Positions 32,487-38,420 of a DNA stretch of 38,420 bases are shown piece by piece. The stretch covers positions 1-38,420 of the forward strand of contig JADFLW010000013.1 of the NCBI GenBank assembly GCA_022564195.1. The letters are read 5' to 3'. The notes under the pieces were generated by a model, which was given only the letters and a program-made list of their open reading frames with translations, ran no database searches and was not told the DNA's origin. Position numbers and translations under genes: made by a program. Position 1 is the stretch's first letter, and every line of letters starts with the position of its first letter. The DNA is from Patescibacteria group bacterium (GTDB lineage: Bacteria > Patescibacteriota > Microgenomatia > UBA1400 > Chisholmbacteraceae).

Positions 32487-32532
32487 ATTATAAGGTTACA
32501 TACCCAGGTCTCCGCACTTTAAACCTTATAAT
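32487..32532. repeat. Perfect 11-bp inverted repeat before structured repeat copy 2
   Basis: ATTATAAGGTT (32487-32497) and AACCTTATAAT (32522-32532) are exact reverse complements separated by 24 bases. It lies 7 bases after the SDR stop and abuts repeat copy 2. No T-run follows, so it is not a standard intrinsic terminator. Confidence 0.75.
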
Positions 32533-32653
32533 AGGGGTTCCAAGGGGGATTCCCCCTGGTCCCGACGTAATGTCGGGAGGGGAGCAGGTCCGGTTGACAC
32601 CAGACCGCTGAGGGGTTTACCCCTAGAAACGAGTTACTTGTTAACGAGTTTAT
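32533..32653 (+). repeat. Structured three-hairpin repeat element, copy 2
   Basis: This is the second copy of the element at 2043-2163. Its stems are CCA-A-GGGGG with CCCCC-TGG (32540-32559), TCCCGAC with GTCGGGA around loop GTAAT (32560-32578), and AGGGG with CCCCT around TTTA (32611-32624). The sequence GAAACGAG follows, and the copy ends in the box GAGTTTAT (32646-32653). The box lies three bases before the ATG of the GT2 gene, which has no ordinary Shine-Dalgarno, so this element forms that gene's immediate 5' leader. Confidence 0.72.
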
Positions 32654-32656
32654 CTG

Positions 32657-33550
32657 ATGGGAAAAAAGCGTTCGCCCGATCTCTCCATCTCGTTGATTAG
32701 TTTTAACACCAAAGACTTAGTTGAACAATGCTTGAACTCAATTTTTCGAAACACCAGGCATTTACAACTTGAGGTAATGTTGGTCGACAATGCTTCAAAG
32801 GATGGAACGCCAGCAATGGTCCAGAAAAAATTTCCCGAAGTGAAACTGACACGCAACAGAAGCAATGAATTATTCACCAAAGCCCACAACCATAATTTAA
32901 AACGCTCCCATGGTGACTATTTTCTGGTCTTAAACGAAGACATTCAAATTCCCCCGCTTGCTTTAGAAAAAATGGTGACATTTATGAAAAAACATCCCAA
33001 GGTGGGCTTGGCTAGCTGCCGCCAGGTTAACGAACATGAGATAACCGATATGACATGTCATCGATTCCCCCATCCACTTATAGAAATATTCGAGTCAAGT
33101 TCACTGGGTAAGCGTGTAATGAAATTCATTCCCCTTAAAAGCGTAGAAAAGCTGATATCTTCTCATAATTACTCAGGCTGGAGGAGGAATACCATTCGTG
33201 AAGTTGACTTCATCCCAGGCTCGTTCTTCATGGGCAGGAAAGAGCTCCTCGACAAAGTCGGTTTTTTCGACGAAGGCTTCTGGCTTTTCTACGAAGAACC
33301 AGATTACTGCAAGCGAGCCAAAAACGCAGGTTTTTTAACCTATCATGTTGGCACAATCACGATTACTCATTTACGAACAAAGGCTATTGCCAAACTCCCT
33401 CCCTTCAGGAGATATCAAATCGCAGAGCACGACATCCTCGCTTATCACAAAAAATATTTTGGTCTTTTCTGGTGGCTCATTCTATGGGTGGTATACCGAC
33501 CAGACTGGCTTTATTGGAAGTTAAACCGTCAAAATCGCAGTAAACAATAA
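32657..33550 (+). CDS. Glycosyltransferase family 2 (WbbL-like)
   Basis: The 297-residue protein opens with LSISLISFNTKDLVEQCLNS. It has the donor motif MLVDNASKDGT and the metal-binding LVLNEDIQIP, where NED replaces the DXD or NND of relatives. FIPGSFFMGRKELLDKVGFFDEGF and WLFYEEPDYCKRAK supply the acceptor side and the EE/ED base. A hydrophobic C-terminal segment (FGLFWWLILWVVY) may dock it at the membrane. It resembles rhamnosyltransferases of O-antigen clusters. The start directly follows the structured repeat, with no clear Shine-Dalgarno. Confidence 0.88.
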   Translation: MGKKRSPDLSISLISFNTKDLVEQCLNSIFRNTRHLQLEVMLVDNASKDGTPAMVQKKFPEVKLTRNRSNELFTKAHNHNLKRSHGDYFLVLNEDIQIPPLALEKMVTFMKKHPKVGLASCRQVNEHEITDMTCHRFPHPLIEIFESSSLGKRVMKFIPLKSVEKLISSHNYSGWRRNTIREVDFIPGSFFMGRKELLDKVGFFDEGFWLFYEEPDYCKRAKNAGFLTYHVGTITITHLRTKAIAKLPPFRRYQIAEHDILAYHKKYFGLFWWLILWVVYRPDWLYWKLNRQNRSKQ

Positions 33551-33558
33551 TATTTGTT

Positions 33559-34725
33559 ATGGGATATAAAATCCTTTACGTAACCCCTTTTCCTCATATT
33601 GGAGGAGGCGAGACAGCACTTCTCTACCTTCTGGAGGAATTGAAAAGAAAAAGACGTATTCCGGAAGTAATTGTTACAAGTCGAGGCCAACTATACTCAC
33701 GCCTGAGAAAAGTGAATATAAAGACTCACGTTATCGATCTTTCTGGTTATTCTATTCGAATTCTTTTTATGCCAGGGTTTTCTCTTTCGGGAATTTGGCA
33801 CTTTTTGAAACTTGCTAAAAAAATCCAGCCTAGCCTCATTCACATCAACCACCCGACGCTGGCGATCTATGCTGGAATAGTCGGAAAAATTTTAAAAATT
33901 CCGGTTGTTGCTACATCTCACGGCATTTGGGACTGTATTTATTTCTACCAAGACTTAGCAACTCGAATATTCTGCAACCGCATACTTCCAATTACTCCAG
34001 AGGTCCAAAAATGTCTCACCAGGCGTGGCATCATCAACAAAGATAAGACAAAAGTCATTTATCTGGGAGTTGATGCAAACCGATTTAAACCAGCAAAAAG
34101 CAATGTTGCCGCTAAAAAGCGCTGGAATATCAACAGCACTGATTTAGTTGTAACCATGGTTGCCCGATTTGACTTTGTAAAAGACCCTTTAACATTTTTA
34201 AAAGTAGCAACAAAAGTTATTGAACAAATTCCTAATGTTACATTCCTTATTGTGGGAGATGTAAAGCTCAACCTAGAAGTGGAAAGCGATATGGCTATAC
34301 AAGTCAAAAGACAACTTGACGGCTACATAAACAGACATCCAAGGCTTAAACCGCACGTTATCTTCACTTCTTTCCAAGAAGACGTACAACCTGTTTATCA
34401 CGCCACAGATATTCTTTTCTCAAGTTCACTAGCAGAAACACTTCCGATGAGCTTTTTAGAAGGAGCAGCTTGTGGTCTGCCAATAGTCTCACTCAAGCTC
34501 GATAGCCGTCACCGAATTGTGCAGGAAGGGAAAAATGGCTTTCTAGCTCCTCCTGGAAGAAAAGACGTACTACTCAAATATCTCTTAACATTGCTCAAAG
34601 ATCAAGATTTAAGAGAAAAATTCGGCAGGTACTCAAGAAAGTATGTGTTAGACAACTTCACAATTGAGCGCTACGTTAAAGAAATCGAGGGTATCTACCA
34701 AGAATTATTTAATGAACGCAGTTAA
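33559..34725 (+). CDS. Glycosyltransferase family 4 (GT-B fold)
   Basis: The 388-residue protein has the usual GT4 length and parts: FPHIGGGETALLYLL near the start, TSHGIWD and PITPEVQ, YLGVDANRF, the hinge VTMVARFDFVKDP and a complete EX7E in SSLAETLPMSFLEGAACGLPIV. It transfers a sugar with retention from a nucleotide donor, probably extending the same glycan as the GT2 immediately upstream (8-base gap). It closes this plus-strand group and faces the next gene tail-to-tail across 25 bases. No Shine-Dalgarno is obvious. Confidence 0.9.
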   Translation: MGYKILYVTPFPHIGGGETALLYLLEELKRKRRIPEVIVTSRGQLYSRLRKVNIKTHVIDLSGYSIRILFMPGFSLSGIWHFLKLAKKIQPSLIHINHPTLAIYAGIVGKILKIPVVATSHGIWDCIYFYQDLATRIFCNRILPITPEVQKCLTRRGIINKDKTKVIYLGVDANRFKPAKSNVAAKKRWNINSTDLVVTMVARFDFVKDPLTFLKVATKVIEQIPNVTFLIVGDVKLNLEVESDMAIQVKRQLDGYINRHPRLKPHVIFTSFQEDVQPVYHATDILFSSSLAETLPMSFLEGAACGLPIVSLKLDSRHRIVQEGKNGFLAPPGRKDVLLKYLLTLLKDQDLREKFGRYSRKYVLDNFTIERYVKEIEGIYQELFNERS

Positions 34726-34750
34726 TATTTTTATCAATACTTAATCACTG

Positions 34751-35455
34751 TTAGGCCTTCTTCAAATAGTAAGACGTAGAATCAGCCTGTTTGCGAGCTG
34801 CCTTCAACCCACGATTTTTAATGAACTCATCCGTTGCAATCCTAGCGCCTTCCCAATAGCAATAGTCATCTATAACAATATACCCACCCGGTTCAACGCT
34901 ATCATAGAACTTGTTAAGACATAATTTGACAGACTCATACCAATCTGCATCAATATGAAGAATAGCAATTCTTGGAATATCAATCGATGAAAAGGTCTCC
35001 TGGAACCATCCCTTAACTATATGAATTCTTTTTTTTGGAATTTTTTTCTTTTCAAAAATTTGCTTAACCTTTATTATATCCCCTTTATTCCATCCCTCTC
35101 GTAACTGTCTTAATGCCTCTTGCCCGTCTTCTTTTGTTGGCTTAGGCAGTCCTTCAAACGAGTCAAAAAGCCAAATGTCTCTTTCCACTGAAGAGTCTAT
35201 TGTGGCGTAAGCCATGACTGCCGCCGAACCGCCACAAAAGACTCCACACTCAATAATATCGCCTGATAATTTTAAAGAATCAACTTCCTTAGTTATTCTG
35301 TAGAGAGATTTTAGGCGAGGAATATCTATCATTGTATGATACCTAACTTGATAAAATAACCAAAGCATTTGAGGAAATTCCATTAAACTCCTAAAATCGG
35401 AACAATCAGCAGTTTGATATATAGCTTTCAAATATTGTTGTACGTTTTTAACCAT
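34751..35455 (-). CDS. TylF/MycF-type sugar O-methyltransferase
   Basis: The 234-residue protein shows the TylF (macrocin O-methyltransferase) family signatures: DIIECGVFCGGSAAVMA for SAM binding, WLFDSFEGLP, ILHIDADWYESVKLCL (acidic metal-binding residues) and PGGYIVIDDYCYWEGARIATDEF. Family members are metal-dependent and methylate sugar hydroxyls. The start at 35455 has GGGAGG five bases upstream. It is a single minus-strand gene, divergent from the next methyltransferase. It is slightly shorter than TylF itself (about 250 residues) and appears intact. Confidence 0.9.
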   Translation of the reverse strand: MVKNVQQYLKAIYQTADCSDFRSLMEFPQMLWLFYQVRYHTMIDIPRLKSLYRITKEVDSLKLSGDIIECGVFCGGSAAVMAYATIDSSVERDIWLFDSFEGLPKPTKEDGQEALRQLREGWNKGDIIKVKQIFEKKKIPKKRIHIVKGWFQETFSSIDIPRIAILHIDADWYESVKLCLNKFYDSVEPGGYIVIDDYCYWEGARIATDEFIKNRGLKAARKQADSTSYYLKKA

Positions 35456-35478
35456 TATCCCTCCCTGTCTAAATATTT

Positions 35479-35503
35479 ATTATACAAGAGTATAATCTTA
35501 ACT
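35479..35503. promoter_or_regulatory. Back-to-back -10 boxes; possible leaderless start on the plus strand
   Basis: A perfect TATAAT lies on the plus strand at 35491-35496, seven bases before the ATG at 35504, which would place the transcript start at or next to the start codon. The minus strand has TATAAT at 35484-35479 for the divergent TylF-like gene. Neither has a good -35 hexamer. Confidence 0.45.
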
Positions 35504-36217
35504 ATGCGGCAGAAACTGGTTAATATTGAAATGAAGTTTTGGGAGGGAAGAAGAAGCAATATAAGACCAAGCATTTTTCAACACGATTATCTGGCACACG
35601 TTGGACTTTACCAGGATATTAAAAATGGCTTGAATACCATTAAGAAGAAGATCGGAAAACGCAAATTCAAAATTATTGATATAGGCTGTGGGGACAAACC
35701 CTACTATCATGACTTATTTAAGCCATACGCCCAAGCGTATGTCGGGGTAGATATCGAAGACCAAGCAGATGTTGTTGCACCAGCAGAAAAGCTCCCCTTT
35801 CCTGATAGAAGCTTTGATCTTGTCCTCTGCTTTCAGACCCTTGAGCATTCCGATGATCCCCAAAAAGCAGTAGCTGAGATGAAAAGGGTGTTAAAACCAA
35901 AGGGATTCGTGCTTGCGTCAACTCACGGAATTTGGAATTACCACCCATTCCCCCATGATTACTATCGGTGGACAAATGAGGGATTGCAAAAACTTTTTAA
36001 AGATTTTTCTTGGGTAAAAGTCAAAGAAAATCTTAAATCCTACTCAACCGTTATACAAATTGTCAATATCGAACTTTACAGCCTGGCATGCAGAAATATT
36101 TTCTTAAAACTTCCCCTCTATGCCATAATTATGTCCCTCAACGTAACCGGTAGGCTTTTAATGCAGTACGGGCAGAAACATCTTTCAGTCAATTATTTAG
36201 TGCTTGCACAAAGGTAA
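35504..36217 (+). CDS. Class I SAM-dependent methyltransferase
   Basis: The 237-residue protein has motif I IIDIGCGDKPYYHDLF (about 58-73), VGVDIEDQADVV for ribose binding, motif II FDLVLCFQTLEHSDDP and motif III RVLKPKGFVLAST, then HDYYRWTNEGLQKLF, typical of Methyltransf_11 enzymes in glycan clusters. The frame opens upstream at 35414, but that region overlaps the divergent gene and its promoter. The ATG at 35504 lies seven bases from a TATAAT, which suggests leaderless translation; the ATG at 35533 is the alternative. Substrate unknown. Confidence 0.82.
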   Translation: MRQKLVNIEMKFWEGRRSNIRPSIFQHDYLAHVGLYQDIKNGLNTIKKKIGKRKFKIIDIGCGDKPYYHDLFKPYAQAYVGVDIEDQADVVAPAEKLPFPDRSFDLVLCFQTLEHSDDPQKAVAEMKRVLKPKGFVLASTHGIWNYHPFPHDYYRWTNEGLQKLFKDFSWVKVKENLKSYSTVIQIVNIELYSLACRNIFLKLPLYAIIMSLNVTGRLLMQYGQKHLSVNYLVLAQR

Positions 36218-36251
36218 ACAAACAATTGAATCCCTCCGAACCTTATCCCTA

Positions 36252-37742
36252 CTACCTCCCAGTTACCAGTTCCCGCACCACTCCCTTCACAAACACAAAC
36301 TCCCTTGCAAGCTCGCGCCGCATAAAAACAAAGATCAAGAGAGAATAGACAGCCCCTCCAAACATCCCAACGAGTAAAAGATGAATAATGTTTCCAATCG
36401 GAAACAGCCGGACTACTCCGAAGACGGACAGCGCGGTAAGGGTGGCCACTAGAGCCGGCATCGTAACAATACGAAACAGTGCCAGCTTAAAGTAGCGACG
36501 AAGACGAACGAAGGCATACAGTGCCGTCGCCGAAACCAAAATTCCTGCCACATTCACGCCCCAAAATCCCAGAGTCAAAACTAACGGCACGGCCAACACC
36601 CACTGCAGGAGGGCCCAAAGCGCGTGCATGTTTCTGAGAAAGGAAGCCTCACCAAATGCCAAAAGGGTGCTCAAAGCTAGAGAGGTGGTGGCAATGAAGA
36701 TTGTCTGGATAATTGCCAACCGCAGCGCCGGCAGGGCAGGCAGCCAGTCGGGAGTATAGACCAATCGAGTCACCTCAGGAGCAAGGACAAAAAGAACGGC
36801 CGCCACAGCGAACATCACGACGACCACAATCCTCAGCATCCGCTCAAAATATCTCCCTGCAAGCTCTGGGGTTTTTTGCAGTCTCGACATCAGTGGGAAG
36901 ATCATTTGTTCAATGATGTGTGCCAACACCCTCGGAAGGGCAGCCACGCCTCCGGCCCAAGTAACAAAACCAACGGCTTCCGGCCCACTCCAACCACCTG
37001 GGCCAGGAAAACGCCCAACGAACAGCGGAAGCACCGCGCCATTGATGATCCCAAGCCAGGCACTCATCTGAATGGGAACACCAAATGAAAGCACCGATCG
37101 AAGCTTCTTCCACTCCCAACTCACGCCCCAAGCCCACGGAGAAAGCCAGAAAAAAGCGACCAAGGCAACAAACTTTCCAAGGATAGCACCGACAACAAAA
37201 CTCGCCACCCCGAATCCGAAAAAAGCAAGAACGATGGTTGAGACTTGGGTAACAAACAATTCAGAAACTTCTCCGATTAAGATTTTTTTATAGGCAAGGC
37301 GTCGCTCAAGCAAGCCAACTGAGACCAAGCTCATATTCACCAATATTTGGGAGACAACAAACCAACGCAGCCACGAAACAGCTTGGGGCTCCAACTGGCC
37401 AGCATAGTATGAGATAAAAAGTGGCCCCACAAGCCATAACACTGCCGCCATCAAAACTCCTAACCCTAAGTGGGTCCACCAGACGCTGCGCAACAGCGGG
37501 GTCTCCGGTTCTTCCTGTCGCTGAACCAATGCTTGACGCAATCCTAAATCAGCAAAAACCCATACAAGGGAGACCAAAAACTGAATGATCGCAAAGGTAC
37601 CAAATTCCGCAGGAAAGAGAAGCCGAACCAGAACAAGATTTCCTGCCGTAATCAGGATTTGAGTCAGAAGTCTACTGAAGGCAATCCACCCAAGGCCCCG
37701 CACTGCAAGACGCTTAATCTGTTGTTCTAGTTCATCATTCAT
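36252..37742 (-). CDS. Wzx-type polysaccharide flippase (MOP superfamily)
   Basis: The 496-residue protein is almost entirely hydrophobic, with about 12-14 predicted helices, and starts with the family pattern AVRGLGWIAFSRLLTQILITAGNLVLVRLL and FPAEFGTFAIIQFLVSLV. This is the WzxC/Polysacc_synt branch of the MATE-like MOP exporters. It flips lipid-linked glycan units from the cytoplasmic to the outer face of the membrane. It fits the glycosyltransferases and methyltransferases around it and is the only export gene in the window. It lies on the minus strand, tail-to-tail with the methyltransferase to its left (34-base gap). Confidence 0.9.
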   Translation of the reverse strand: MNDELEQQIKRLAVRGLGWIAFSRLLTQILITAGNLVLVRLLFPAEFGTFAIIQFLVSLVWVFADLGLRQALVQRQEEPETPLLRSVWWTHLGLGVLMAAVLWLVGPLFISYYAGQLEPQAVSWLRWFVVSQILVNMSLVSVGLLERRLAYKKILIGEVSELFVTQVSTIVLAFFGFGVASFVVGAILGKFVALVAFFWLSPWAWGVSWEWKKLRSVLSFGVPIQMSAWLGIINGAVLPLFVGRFPGPGGWSGPEAVGFVTWAGGVAALPRVLAHIIEQMIFPLMSRLQKTPELAGRYFERMLRIVVVVMFAVAAVLFVLAPEVTRLVYTPDWLPALPALRLAIIQTIFIATTSLALSTLLAFGEASFLRNMHALWALLQWVLAVPLVLTLGFWGVNVAGILVSATALYAFVRLRRYFKLALFRIVTMPALVATLTALSVFGVVRLFPIGNIIHLLLVGMFGGAVYSLLIFVFMRRELAREFVFVKGVVRELVTGR

Positions 37743-37773
37743 TTAATTCTTAATAGCACGCAGTGCCGCCATA

Positions 37774-37835
37774 GCTTAAATTTTCATCAAGAAAAACGAG
37801 CAACGTAATGAAATGCTACGAATAAAAATTTAAGC
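37774..37835. repeat. Perfect 11-bp inverted repeat in intergenic spacer
   Basis: GCTTAAATTTT (37774-37784) and AAAATTTAAGC (37825-37835) are exact reverse complements with a 40-base spacer. The repeat is between two minus-strand genes. There is no T-run after the hairpin in the direction of transcription, so it is not a clear terminator. Its size would suit a very small MITE-like element. Confidence 0.65.
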
Positions 37836-37886
37836 GACGGGGTACTAGCTCCATTCGGATTCTCCCATCATAACACCAATTCTGTT

Positions 37887-38420
37887 CTAACCGACCCCTT
37901 TCAAAATCTTCTTGATCCCCTCCACCTTACCCTTCTCTATCACATGATCCCAAGTAAACAGTGCCACACCGATGGATGGTGGTGTCAGTGCCTCCTGCAT
38001 TACTTCCTCAATGTCCTCCAAAGAAAGCTCATCTGGTAAATCATCAGGCATGTCCTTCACCTGAATAATCGGTAAGATCCTGGCCTCTATAGTAAAATTG
38101 TTCAAATACCTGACGTACTCACCAATATATCTAACCGGCTTTCCCAGCATCCGGTGATAAAGCATGGGGCTCACAAAATCAAAAACCCGAGAGAGCACTC
38201 GATGATCCTGCCCTAAAAGACCAATCCACTCCCGATGTTCCTTTTCCTTAAACGGCACCGCATAATATCCCAAGCGAATCTTTTCATCAACAAGGGCTCT
38301 AGCAAAAGCCGCCAAGTCCGAAATGATTCTTGACCTTTTTCTCCGTTTACAATACCGACAAGGCCTGTGAGCGCCCTTAAGCCCCTCGCTTGTACCGTAA
38401 GGTACTTTGGACTCCCAATG
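37887..38420 (-). CDS. Putative glycoside-hydrolase-like TIM-barrel protein (C-terminal part, cut by right edge)
   Basis: The minus-strand frame is open from the right edge to the TAG at 37889-37887, 177 codons. It has a CRYC pair near the start, then IRLGYYAVPFKEKEHREW, GLLGQDHRVLSRVFDFVSPMLYHRML, GKPVRYIGEYVRYL and ILPIIQVKD, and ends with IGVALFTWDHVIEKGKVEG. The order of strand-ending motifs (VP, SPMLYH, PIIQ, FTWD) fits the last half of a TIM-barrel of the putative glycosidase type seen in uncharacterised families. A TTG at 38315 could start a shorter frame, but the open frame and the CXXC motif upstream favour a longer protein. No catalytic residue can be assigned with certainty. Confidence 0.6.
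   Translation of the reverse strand, partial: HWESKVPYGTSEGLKGAHRPCRYCKRRKRSRIISDLAAFARALVDEKIRLGYYAVPFKEKEHREWIGLLGQDHRVLSRVFDFVSPMLYHRMLGKPVRYIGEYVRYLNNFTIEARILPIIQVKDMPDDLPDELSLEDIEEVMQEALTPPSIGVALFTWDHVIEKGKVEGIKKILKGVG

Overview
The window looks like a surface-polysaccharide / glycan-decoration island of a small-genome bacterium. My best guess is a Candidate Phyla Radiation (Patescibacteria, Microgenomates-like) lineage. That is an inference from the gene content: very tight ATGA-type overlaps, fused glycosyltransferases, many small SAM methyltransferases, and large GT-C-like membrane proteins. No rRNA or other phylogenetic marker is present. No tRNA, CRISPR array or complete insertion sequence was seen. 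Base composition is roughly mid-40s percent GC by eye.

Layout. (1) 1-1102, minus strand: the N-terminal part of a protein with two tandem transposase-type helix-turn-helix repeats followed by membrane segments; it runs off the left edge. (2) 1103-2180: a gene-poor stretch of about 1 kb with several perfect inverted repeats, ending in a multi-hairpin element that has a second diverged copy at 32533-32653. (3) 2518-13395, plus strand: a nine-gene operon alternating SAM methyltransferases and glycosyltransferases, including a GT4/GT-C fusion and a GT4-GT4 tandem protein, closed by a carbamoyltransferase. (4) 19597-13399, minus strand: a four-gene operon of membrane sulfatase-superfamily protein, large GT-C/YfhO-like membrane protein, small YLDPGSGS membrane protein and NoeA-like methyltransferase. 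(5) 19676-27383, plus strand: methyltransferase, DegT-type sugar aminotransferase, TylC3-type sugar C-methyltransferase, RmlC-like epimerase, three tandem SDRs and a GT2. This is a plausible route to a branched amino-deoxysugar and its transfer. (6) 30299-27393, minus strand: a second large GT-C/YfhO-like protein paralogous to the one in block 4. (7) 30412-34725, plus strand: methyltransferase with zinc ribbon, methyltransferase remnant, GalE-like SDR, GT2 and GT4. (8) 34751-38420: a TylF-like methyltransferase (minus), a methyltransferase (plus), a Wzx-type flippase (minus) and the C-terminal part of a putative glycosidase-like TIM-barrel protein (minus) cut by the right edge.

How the genes fit together (inference): cytosolic SDRs, aminotransferase, C-methyltransferase and epimerase would make unusual nucleotide sugars. 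GT2/GT4 enzymes would assemble a glycan on a lipid carrier. The methyltransferases and carbamoyltransferase would decorate it, the flippase would export it, and the GT-C-like membrane proteins and the sulfatase-superfamily protein would modify it outside the membrane. The window lacks RmlA/RmlB, a 2,3-dehydratase, an initiating phosphoglycosyltransferase and a recognisable polymerase, so the pathway must draw on genes elsewhere.
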